NCBI GenBank assembly: GCA_021778935.1
Contig: JAJYBQ010000110.1
Coordinates: 1-7,923, forward strand
Reading direction: 5' to 3'
From: Pseudomonadota bacterium
GTDB taxonomy: Bacteria; Pseudomonadota; Gammaproteobacteria; Burkholderiales; Burkholderiaceae
Length of the DNA: 7,923 nucleotides
The notes under the pieces were generated by a model that did no database searches, was not told the DNA's origin, and worked only from the letters and a program-made list of their open reading frames with translations. Shown here piece by piece: positions 1 to 5,736 of this stretch; the stretch's first letter is position 1; each line of letters begins with the position of its first letter. The position numbers and the translations under genes are program-made.

Positions 1-927
1 GCGATAGAAGCTTGCGTTGACGCGCTCCGGCGCGGCGTTCAGCAGGTTTTCCAGAACGAAGCCTTCCCAGCTTCCGCCCACGACCGGATGGCCCAGCACC
101 GCCTCGCGGTCATCGAGGCCCAGCAGCGCATGGACGATGCCGCTGTCGCGCACATAGACCTTCGGCGATCGGACGAGGCGCTTGCCGACGTTGGCGTGGA
201 AGGGGGGCAGGCGGCGCACGAGCAACAGATCGACGAGCAGGTCGAGATAGCGGGCGATGGTCTTGCCGTCGACGCTGAGGCCGCGTGCGAGTTGCGCAGC
301 ATTCAGCATCCCGCCCTGGAGGTGCGCAAGCATGGTCCAGAACCGGCGCAAGGTTTCCGCGGGCACGCGCGGCCCGAGTTGCGGGATGTCGCGTTCCAGG
401 TAGGTGCGGATGAAGTTTCTGCGCCAGATCGCGCTCGCCGGATCGCTGTCGGCAAGAAAACTATCCGGAAATCCGCCCCGGATCCAGAGCCGCTCGCGCA
501 TCGCGCCGTCGATTTCCAGTGCGTTGAACGGTCCGAGTTCGACGTAGGCGATGCGGCCCGCCAGGGATTCGCCCGACTGCCGGAGCAGGTCGATCGATGC
601 CGAGCCCAGCAGCAGGAACCTGCCGGCGGTGCGGCCGCGACGCCGGCCCGCGTCGATGAGCCCGCGCAGCGTCTGAAACAATTCCGGCGCACGCTGGACT
701 TCGTCCAGGATGACGAGCTTGTTTTCGTGTCCCGACAGGTAGAGTTCGGCGTCGGCCAGCTTCTCCCGGTCCGCCGGGTTTTCGAGGTCGAGATAGACGC
801 TTGGCCGTCCGGCGGCGATCTGCTGGGCCAGCGTGGTCTTGCCCGCTTGTCGCGGCCCGAGCAGCGCCACGGCCGGGAACTGGCTCAGGCGTGCCAGAAC
901 GACTTCGGTTCTTTGGCGCGGTGTCAT
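1..927 (-). CDS. AAA_14/DUF4143 family ATP-binding protein (3' end cut off by window edge)
   Basis: The first 309 residues are readable without interruption from the ATG at 927 to the window edge. Seen: a Walker A motif GPRQAGKTT at residues 24-32, a Walker B strand LVILDE at 71-76 followed by VQR, a sensor-like LLGSAS at about 106-111, SLAGR at 121-125, and LWIRGGFPDSFLA at about 147-159. A helix-turn-helix-like stretch follows at about 210-232, then the DUF4143 signature HANVGKR..RSPKVYVRDSG and GGSWEGFVLE at 284-293. The protein is a close paralogue of the complete gene at 3642-4793, with the same 23-residue lead before Walker A. The missing part should hold the rest of the PD-(D/E)XK-like domain. 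Family members are stand-alone P-loop ATPases of unknown cellular role, often in accessory regions. The start is fixed by the paralogue alignment and by a promoter-like element ending two bases upstream. There is no usable Shine-Dalgarno sequence, which fits leaderless translation. Family assignment is firm; biological role is unknown. Confidence 0.93.
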   Translation of the reverse strand, partial: MTPRQRTEVVLARLSQFPAVALLGPRQAGKTTLAQQIAAGRPSVYLDLENPADREKLADAELYLSGHENKLVILDEVQRAPELFQTLRGLIDAGRRRGRTAGRFLLLGSASIDLLRQSGESLAGRIAYVELGPFNALEIDGAMRERLWIRGGFPDSFLADSDPASAIWRRNFIRTYLERDIPQLGPRVPAETLRRFWTMLAHLQGGMLNAAQLARGLSVDGKTIARYLDLLVDLLLVRRLPPFHANVGKRLVRSPKVYVRDSGIVHALLGLDDREAVLGHPVVGGSWEGFVLENLLNAAPERVNASFYR

Positions 928-962
928 CCTTGCAATTATGGCGCGTTATGCCGTATTTGCAA
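928..962 (-). promoter_or_regulatory. Twin TTGCAA operator-promoter element, copy 1
   Basis: Two TTGCAA boxes (930-935 and 957-962) are separated by exactly 21 bp and flank an imperfect palindrome with GGC/GCC half-sites. On the minus strand the distal box can serve as a -35 (TTGCAA, 962-957). After a 16-bp spacer comes CATAAT (940-935) as a -10. The predicted transcription start falls at about 927-928, on the ATG of the ATPase gene, so the transcript would be leaderless. A copy with identical spacing lies upstream of the paralogue at 4859-4891. Box positions and spacing are seen directly. Promoter and operator function is inference. Confidence 0.6.
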
Positions 963-1034
963 TGGATTTGCCACCCTGTGCCGTAGGCGTGCTGGAGTAA
1001 CGGAGTTAGACTCGATTGCGTTCCAGTCTTCTTG

Positions 1035-2522
1035 TCAGGGCGCGAGCCCCAGTTCCTTCCGCAGATCCTCCAGTAGTTGCGGGTCCACCGGCAACTGCTG
1101 GTCCTGGGCGTCGCGCTCGATCTGGCGCAGCAGTGCCTCGACGGATTCCCGTCCGTCGGCATCCTGCACGGCCTGACGCGGCGTGCGATTGCCGAGCAAG
1201 GGGATTTCCTCGTCGAGCCACGCTTCATAGTGGCGGCGCATGGAGGCATGCAACATCGCCTGCACTTCGGGCTGGGCGTGGAGTTGCGCGGATTCCGCTT
1301 CGCGCTGTCGGGCGCGGGCGCGTCCGGCGGGCGTGTCGGCTTGCGCCATCATTTCCTGCAGGGAACGCACATCCGATGCTCGCGTCTGCGCGCTGGGCAG
1401 TTTTTTCTCGACGATCGCGCGCAGCGCGGCGGCGCGCGCGGCGGAATTCACTTCCGCGGTGATGCGGCCGTTGCCGTCGATCGTGATGCCCCCCATTGCG
1501 GTGTTGGGCAGGCTCGGGGACGCTGCGTTTCCGGCGTGCAGCCAGGGGAACTCGGCGCGCAGCAGGCGGCCTTGCGCGTTGCGTTCCACGCCGGTGTCGA
1601 ACGACTCGTCGTCCATCCCTTGGGCGAGATCGCGCAGCGCGGCAAGCGCTGCTTCGGCATCCGTCGTGTCGAATCGCAGGGTGTGGAATTCGATCGGGTC
1701 GCCGTCGGTGTTGCGCATTGCCGGCGTCTCGGGATTGAGGAGTTCGTCGGTGATGTCGAGGAAGGCTTCCCGCAGTTCCATATCCCAGTCGCGCAGGCGT
1801 TCCGCGGCGGTGGTGAAGGCGTGCGGGTCGGCAACCTTCTGCCGGAACTCGATCAGTTCCGGCTTGTACCGGGGCGGGATCATGACCGGCGTGCAGGCTT
1901 CCATCAGCGCCGTGCCCTCGATCGGCACGATCTTCGCGAACAAGATGTCGCCGGGTCGGGCAGCTTGGCTGCCGGAGCGTTCGAGCACCTCGATTTCCTC
2001 GCCGAGCAGGATTTCGCGCAGACGGAACCCTTGGCCGGGGTCGCAGCGCAGCACTTCGTAAAAGGAAAATGACGCTGCCATGCATGCTTCGATGTACGCG
2101 CGCGCGACGGCGCCGAGCCGCGCCCCTTTGCGCCGCAGATAGCTCTGGGCGGCGGTGGCCGCGTGTTCGCGTTCGGGCAGGGACGTGTCCTCCGGATCCG
2201 GCAGCCATTCGTAGACGAGCCAGGACAGGAAGACCGGGACGTAGGGCGAGTCTTCGTCGAACGGCACGTCGAACGGTTCGCCTTCTTCGGCGGGGCCGTA
2301 TCCGGGCCAGAGCAGGAACTCGTTCCAGGATTCCTCCAGGCCGACGTCGCCGAAGCGGTGCAGTGCCTCGTTCACGAGTTCATTGTTGAGCGGGGCGATC
2401 TCGCGGCGCAGCCGGCGCAGGCGGGCTTCAGGCTCGCTGGGTTGCCGGGTTTGTGCGAGGCAGCAGTGCTTGAATTTGCGCCCGCTGCCGCAGGGGCAGG
2501 GATCGTTGCGTCCGGGTTTCAT
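1035..2522 (-). CDS. SEC-C metal-binding motif protein, 495 aa, function unknown
   Basis: The 495-residue protein opens with a SEC-C motif: NDPCPCGSGRKFKHCC covers residues 6-21, with Cys9, Cys11, Cys20 and Cys21 in the C-x-C-x8-C-C spacing that binds zinc in the C-terminus of SecA and in many unrelated proteins. The rest matches no enzyme I recognise. It is acidic and rich in Trp, Leu and Glu, with no signal peptide or membrane segment, so it is probably cytoplasmic. The last about 95 residues are mostly charged helices. They include the stretch WLDEEIPLLGNRTPRQAV and GRESVEALLRQIE, which loosely resembles the C-terminal domain of Xre/MbcA/ParS-type antitoxins (a proline-containing P.LGN.TP core followed by a V..LL..E helix). 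The ATG at 2522 is chosen because the SEC-C motif begins right after it, as in other N-terminal SEC-C proteins. The Shine-Dalgarno sequence is weak. It lies 107 bp upstream of the truncated DUF4143 gene on the same strand, but that gene has its own promoter-like element. The reading frame is intact. Confidence 0.88.
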   Translation of the reverse strand: MKPGRNDPCPCGSGRKFKHCCLAQTRQPSEPEARLRRLRREIAPLNNELVNEALHRFGDVGLEESWNEFLLWPGYGPAEEGEPFDVPFDEDSPYVPVFLSWLVYEWLPDPEDTSLPEREHAATAAQSYLRRKGARLGAVARAYIEACMAASFSFYEVLRCDPGQGFRLREILLGEEIEVLERSGSQAARPGDILFAKIVPIEGTALMEACTPVMIPPRYKPELIEFRQKVADPHAFTTAAERLRDWDMELREAFLDITDELLNPETPAMRNTDGDPIEFHTLRFDTTDAEAALAALRDLAQGMDDESFDTGVERNAQGRLLRAEFPWLHAGNAASPSLPNTAMGGITIDGNGRITAEVNSAARAAALRAIVEKKLPSAQTRASDVRSLQEMMAQADTPAGRARARQREAESAQLHAQPEVQAMLHASMRRHYEAWLDEEIPLLGNRTPRQAVQDADGRESVEALLRQIERDAQDQQLPVDPQLLEDLRKELGLAP

Positions 2523-2638
2523 GGCGGAGATTCTACGGTGCGGGAGATGTCGAGCAGCAGGTCCGGTTCGGTGCCGGTTGCAGTGCGATAGCGGCCGGCT
2601 ACGGTGTTGGACGGAGCGGAAATCCCGCTGCGCTCACA
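2523..2638. other. Intergenic gap with a weak hairpin
   Basis: No gene is seen here. A short stem (AGCGG 2615-2619 pairing with CCGCT 2625-2629, 5-nt loop) sits just after the stop of the broken ATPase gene on the minus strand. It lacks a T-run and is too short to call a terminator. No convincing promoter for the SEC-C gene is visible. Confidence 0.3.
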
Positions 2639-3187
2639 TCATGGAATCTGCAACAAGGCCTTCATCTTGGCCCTGACATGTACCAGGACATCGGCGCTGA
2701 CGACGGCTTTCTTTTTTGCACGCCGGACTTTCCAGCCGAGGGATTTCACTTGATCCGAAAGCACCGCGCAAATCGGCAATGTCGACGCCGAATTGCGGCA
2801 GGTCGACTTCGACGTGGCTGGCGATGGCATTACGGCGCCATGCCATGCTGTCTTCGTCCGTCGCGGCGAGGTAGGAGCGCGGAAATCCGCCGCGCAGCCA
2901 CAGGCGCGCGGCGTCGGAATCCGATATTCTCCCGCCGCCGAGGCGATTTCGGCCAGGTCGAAGTAATTCGGCGAACTGCGGTCTACGAGCGTCTTCGCAA
3001 GAGTCGTTTTACCGCACTGGCGCGGCCCGGCCAGGATGACGGCGCGGGAGCGGGCGAGCGCGTTTCGCACGGAGCGTTCAAGGGCGCGGCGGGGAAGCAT
3101 GCGGGGGTCATAGCGCGGGATCCATGATTTTCGAACATGGCGTGTTCCTTTTTCATGGTTGTCGGGACGACCGTCAGCCATCCACAC
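2639..3187 (-). pseudogene. Degraded AAA_14/DUF4143 ATPase with internal deletion and frame change
   Basis: A single open frame of about 182 codons spans this stretch, but only its first part is in the ancestral frame. Seen: an intact N-terminal P-loop (AVILAGPRQCGKTTLAKTL) and then YFDLAE (to about 2954). Homology resumes in a different frame with LWLRGGFPRSYLA (codons ending at 2903), then AWRRNAIASHVEVDLPQFGVDI. In the intact paralogue FDL and LWLRGGF are 93 residues apart. Here only 50 nt separate them, so about 229 nt are missing, including Walker B and the sensor region. After about 2775 the DUF4143 homology stops. The tail, ending in HVRAKMKALLQIP, is not recognised and may be foreign. 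The N-terminal start is unclear. A good AAGGA sequence (3150-3146) lies 7 nt before an ATG at 3138 that is out of frame with the P-loop, while in-frame candidates (GTG 3187, ATG 3100) lack good ribosome-binding sites. A translated remnant could still bind ATP but could not hydrolyse it normally. Confidence 0.8.
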
Positions 3188-3205
3188 TCGAAAACCGCTC
3201 TCGGC

Positions 3206-3642
3206 TCAAGCGGCTTGAAACGGCGAGTTTCCAGAACGCTGGACGGTTGCCAGCGGCAAGAACAGGGTCAGCGGCGAGTCCGGCAAGGCAATGAAGCCGT
3301 GATGCCGGTAGAAAGCCGCTGCCGTCTCGTCCTTGGCGTCCACCATCAGGGCGAAGGCGGCAATCTCCGAGCGGGCGGCACGGTCGGATAGCGGGGCAGC
3401 TTCTTGCCGGCGCCGGCCGGAAGATCGGCCAGCAGCAGGCTTGCCGAGGCCAAGGTGTAATAGCCAGCGATGCGCGGCCCATCTGCCATGGCCGCGAAAC
3501 AGGCAGCCACGCGGCGGCTGGTGCGATCTACGGCAAATTGCCGTACAACCCAAGGCGGATTTTCTGCGGTTCCGACATTTGCAATGCGTTCCGCCCGGAG
3601 GTGGGCGTGGATTTCCCGGTTGCGGCGGGGATGCGTCGGCAT
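3206..3642 (-). pseudogene. Broken GNAT-family acetyltransferase (toxin-like), central acetyl-CoA motif deleted
   Basis: The sequence reads in one frame from the ATG at 3642: RRVAACFAAM..RIAGYYTLASASLLLADLP..KLPRYPTVP (residues 43-89). It then jumps to another frame at about 3376-3388: RAARSEIAAFALMVDAKDETAAAFYRHHGFIALPDSPLTLFLPLATV, ending at 3206. Both halves match the small GNAT proteins of about 160-170 residues that act as tRNA-acetylating toxins with DUF1778 antitoxins (TacT/AtaT-like). The missing block, about 27 residues, is where these proteins carry the R-L-A-V-D segment and the Q/R-x-x-G-x-G/A pyrophosphate-binding loop. Loss of that loop plus the frame change should abolish activity. 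The first 40 codons do not resemble the usual GNAT N-terminus, so a second rearrangement is likely. No DUF1778-type antitoxin is seen nearby. The ATG overlaps the stop of the upstream ATPase gene (TGATG), so the remnant may still be translated, ending at 3346. Confidence 0.82.
3529..3545. repeat. Perfect 17-bp palindrome
   Basis: Two 8-bp arms, TACGGCAA (3529-3536) and TTGCCGTA (3538-3545), are exact reverse complements around a single central base. It lies where recognisable GNAT homology begins, next to the unrelated first 40 codons. It could be an operator half-buried by rearrangement or a recombination scar. Only the symmetry is directly seen. Confidence 0.5.
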
Positions 3643-4793
3643 CAACAGGCTTGCTCCCGGACGAGTTCGCGCAATCCTATGGCGCGGATGCGCTCGGCGA
3701 GCGGGAAAGATTTCTCTCCCGGATGGACGATGCGCAATTCGCGCAATTGCAGGGACTCGATCGCGATGTGCGTGGAGCGCGAGGTTCTCGGCCGGTCGGT
3801 GAACTTGATTTCGTAGCCGATCGGTTCGCTGCCTTGCACGAGCAGCAGGTCGACTTCGGCGCCGCCATGGGTGGCCCAGTAGTAGGTTTCTTCCTGCGCG
3901 GCCGCATGCGTTCGGACGATCTGTTCCAGGGCGAAGCCTTCCCACGATGCGCCCAGTTTGGGGTGCCGGTAGAGTGCGTCGCGGTCGGAAATGCCCATCA
4001 GGGTGTGGAATATGCCGCTGTCCCGGAAGTAGAGCTTGGGGGATTTGACCTGCCGCTTGGCGACGTTGGCATGCCAGGGAGTGAGCAGGCGGACCATGAA
4101 CGTGCCGGCGAGGATGTCGAGGTAACGGCGCACCGTGGTATCGGCGACGCCGAAGGATCGGGCCAGTTCGGAAAAGTTGACCACCTGCCCGTGATAATGC
4201 GCCAGCATCATCCAGAAGCGGCGCAGGGTCGCGGGCGGGACGTTGATGCCCAATTGCGGCAGATCGCGTTCCAGGAAAGTGGTCACGTAATCCTTGCGCC
4301 ATAGGTGGCTGGCCGCCTCGCTTTCGGCGAGAAACGATTTCGGAAACCCGCCGCGCAGCCAGAGCGCTTCGCCCGTCGCGGTGCCGACTTCGTCGAGCAG
4401 GAATGGCGTCAGCTCGATGTGGCCGATGCGGCCGGCGAGCGTTTCCGACGACTGGCGGATCAGATCGCGCGATGCGCTGCCCAGGACCAGCAGTCGCAAT
4501 TGGTTGTCGGGGCGGTCGACAAGCACCCGGAGCACCGGGAACAGGTCGGGGAGTCGCTGGATTTCGTCGATGATGACCAAGCCCTGCAGTTCCTGCAGTG
4601 CGAGCAGGGGCGCTGTAAGCGCCGCCAGATCGCCAGGATCTTCCAGGTCGAAACACGTTGTCGGCCCCGAAAACTGGTCGGCGAACATGCGCGCCAGCGT
4701 TGTCTTGCCGCACTGTCGCGGCCCGAGCAATGCGACGACCGGGTGGACGGCAAACTGTTTCCGGATTTGCTCAAGATAGGCCCGGCGTTCCAT
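3642..4793 (-). CDS. AAA_14/DUF4143 family ATPase with PD-(D/E)XK-like C-terminus, complete, 383 aa
   Basis: This is the complete family member of the window. Domains in order: P-loop ATPase with Walker A GPRQCGKTT (24-32), Walker B LVIIDEIQR (72-80), sensor LGSAS (104-108), TLAGR (118-122), LWLRGGFPKSFLA (144-156) and FLERDLPQLG (173-182). A helix-turn-helix-like segment covers about 205-229 (FSELARSFGVADTTVRRYLDIL). The C-terminal DUF4143 domain has HANVAKRQVKSPKLYFRDSG, GASWEGFALE (281-290), AEVDLLL (Asp315) and YEIK (Glu328, Lys330). The last three fit a PD-(D/E)XK nuclease-like site, all residues present. Whether family members cut nucleic acid is not established. The start at 4793 matches the paralogue at 1-927, which also has 23 residues before Walker A. 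No Shine-Dalgarno sequence is close. In-frame codons upstream hit a TAA at 4838-4836. The stop overlaps the start of the GNAT remnant. It is divergent from vapBC. Confidence 0.93.
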   Translation of the reverse strand: MERRAYLEQIRKQFAVHPVVALLGPRQCGKTTLARMFADQFSGPTTCFDLEDPGDLAALTAPLLALQELQGLVIIDEIQRLPDLFPVLRVLVDRPDNQLRLLVLGSASRDLIRQSSETLAGRIGHIELTPFLLDEVGTATGEALWLRGGFPKSFLAESEAASHLWRKDYVTTFLERDLPQLGINVPPATLRRFWMMLAHYHGQVVNFSELARSFGVADTTVRRYLDILAGTFMVRLLTPWHANVAKRQVKSPKLYFRDSGIFHTLMGISDRDALYRHPKLGASWEGFALEQIVRTHAAAQEETYYWATHGGAEVDLLLVQGSEPIGYEIKFTDRPRTSRSTHIAIESLQLRELRIVHPGEKSFPLAERIRAIGLRELVREQAC

Positions 4794-4834
4794 TTTTATG
4801 GGAAATCTCTGCGCATGATGAAGAAATTTCCTGG

Positions 4835-4891
4835 ATTATGCGCTTCGCGGGAGCATGCTTGCAATCTTGGTGCGTTATGCCGCAGTTGCAA
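4835..4891 (-). promoter_or_regulatory. Twin TTGCAA operator-promoter element, copy 2, with possible second promoter
   Basis: TTGCAA boxes at 4859-4864 and 4886-4891 are separated by exactly 21 bp and flank the core GCGTTATGCCG (4872-4882), which copy 1 shares. Across the 33 bp the two copies differ at only about five positions. On the minus strand the distal box can be a -35 (4891-4886) with CAAGAT (4869-4864) as -10 at 16 bp. The proximal box (4864-4859) can also act as a -35 for CATAAT (4840-4835) at 18 bp, giving a leader of about 35 nt before the ATG at 4793. An ATG at 4856 sits exactly where the true start lies in copy 1, but opens only a six-codon frame ending at TAA 4838-4836. Sequence match is seen; promoter use is inference. 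Confidence 0.55.
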
Positions 4892-4953
4892 GAATGCCAC
4901 CTCTCCCATGTTCCGCTACCCCGGCATAGGGATGGGGATTAATAAGGCAATTG

Positions 4954-4967
4954 TGCATTACCATGCA
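4954..4967 (+). promoter_or_regulatory. Short inverted repeat upstream of the vapB-like gene, possible VapBC operator
   Basis: TGCAT (4954-4958) and ATGCA (4963-4967) are exact reverse complements around TACC. They lie 33 bp before the antitoxin start, where VapBC complexes usually bind to repress their own operon. The arms are short, so chance is possible. No clear -35/-10 pair was found for this operon. Confidence 0.3.
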
Positions 4968-5000
4968 AGGCATCAACCTGGATGGCGAGGGCAAACCACC

Positions 5001-5252
5001 ATGGCCACATTGACCGTTACGGCACGGGGACAAGTTACGTTTCGGAAGGACGTACTGCAACATCTCGGCATCCGGCCAGGCGACAAGATCGAGCTGGACT
5101 TGCTGCCGGATGGTCGGGGCGTGATCAAGGCGGCACGGCCCGCAGGGACGATAGCCGGTTTTGTCGGTCTGCTCGCGGGCAGGACGCAGAAGGTTGCCAC
5201 CATCGAAGAAATCAACGAGGCGGCGGCGCAAGGCTGGGCAGGTAAGGAATGA
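5001..5252 (+). CDS. AbrB/MazE-fold antitoxin of a VapBC-type module
   Basis: This 83-residue protein starts with a swapped-hairpin AbrB/SpoVT-like DNA-binding domain, residues 3-47: VTARGQVTFRKDVLQHLGIRPGDKIEL is the family signature. The C-terminal part (ATIEEINEAAAQGWAG, about 66-81) resembles the toxin-wrapping tail of antitoxins paired with PIN toxins. Its expected job is to bind and neutralise the downstream PIN ribonuclease and, with it, repress the operon. The ATG at 5001 has a GAGGG sequence (4987-4991) 9 nt upstream. The frame is open far upstream, but that part overlaps the ATPase gene on the other strand and is not coding-like. The stop overlaps the toxin start by ATGA, the usual coupled arrangement. 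Often named vapB; the family call is firm, the exact subfamily is not. Confidence 0.9.
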   Translation: MATLTVTARGQVTFRKDVLQHLGIRPGDKIELDLLPDGRGVIKAARPAGTIAGFVGLLAGRTQKVATIEEINEAAAQGWAGKE

Positions 5253-5644
5253 AGGTTGCAGTCGATACCAACGTCCTGGTGCGTGCGGTTGTGCGTGACG
5301 ATCCGGCACAAGCGGATGTTGCCGCCGCAGTCTTGACCGACGCCGAGTTGATCGCAGTCGCGTTGCCGTGCCTATGCGAATTTGTTTGGGTGCTGCTGCG
5401 TGTCTACGGATTCCAGCAAGCCGACGCGGCCGGCGCGATCCGGGCACTACTGGCCACCGCGAATGTGGAAATGAACCGGCCTGCCGTGGAGGCAGGCTTG
5501 CTGGTGCTGGACGCGGGCGGAGACTTTGCCGATGGTGTCATTGCCTACGAAGGCCATTGGCTTGGCGGGGAAACCTTCGTTTCCTTCGATAAGAAGGCGG
5601 TGGCACTTCTCACGGCGCAAGGGCAATCGACGCGCCTTTTGTGA
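5249..5644 (+). CDS. vapC: PIN-domain ribonuclease toxin (VapC-type)
   Basis: The 131-residue protein is a whole PIN domain of normal VapC length. The four acidic residues for metal binding are visible: Asp6 in VDTNVLVRA, Glu44 in LCEFVW, Asp95 (with Asp92) in GGDFADGVIA, and Asp114 in FVSFDKKA. VapC toxins are Mg2+-dependent RNases that cut tRNA or rRNA and are held inactive by VapB. The start ATG at 5249 overlaps the antitoxin stop, implying translational coupling. The catalytic set and the length suggest a functional toxin, unlike the broken GNAT toxin 1.6 kb away. The target RNA cannot be told from sequence. Confidence 0.92.
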   Translation: MKVAVDTNVLVRAVVRDDPAQADVAAAVLTDAELIAVALPCLCEFVWVLLRVYGFQQADAAGAIRALLATANVEMNRPAVEAGLLVLDAGGDFADGVIAYEGHWLGGETFVSFDKKAVALLTAQGQSTRLL

Positions 5645-5736
5645 CCGTCTCGCACAGCCAGGCCGTCCACAGGTTTTTACGAATGGTCGTGCGAGTAAAG
5701 GAGCCGGAGTTGGGCTCGATTGCCCGCCAGCCTTCG
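5645..5736. other. Gap between convergent genes; weak inverted repeat only
   Basis: The vapC-like gene (plus) and the coiled-coil gene (minus) converge here. CTCGCAC (5649-5655) and GTGCGAG (5689-5695) are reverse complements 33 nt apart, and a short GGGC/GCCC stem lies near 5710-5726. Neither is followed by a T-run, so no terminator is called. Confidence 0.25.

Noticed and set aside
88..1176. Long plus-strand open frame (362 codons) opposite the first ATPase gene
   Set aside because: It is antisense to a clear DUF4143 coding sequence, has low-complexity Arg/Ala/Glu composition and no recognisable domain. Such frames are common in GC-rich DNA.
2615..2629. Hairpin AGCGG/CCGCT as a terminator after the ATPase pseudogene
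   Set aside because: Only a 5-bp stem with no following T-run; expected by chance at this GC content.
3579..3584. Third TTGCAA box inside the GNAT remnant as another copy of the operator
   Set aside because: No partner box lies at 21-bp spacing and the shared core is missing; a single hexamer occurs by chance.
2639..3642. Insertion sequence or transposon as the cause of the two broken genes
   Set aside because: No transposase remnant, terminal inverted repeats or target-site duplications were found; simple internal deletions explain what is seen.
5649..5695. CTCGCAC/GTGCGAG inverted repeat as a bidirectional terminator
   Set aside because: The 33-nt loop is long, the stem is 7 bp and there is no T-run on either side.
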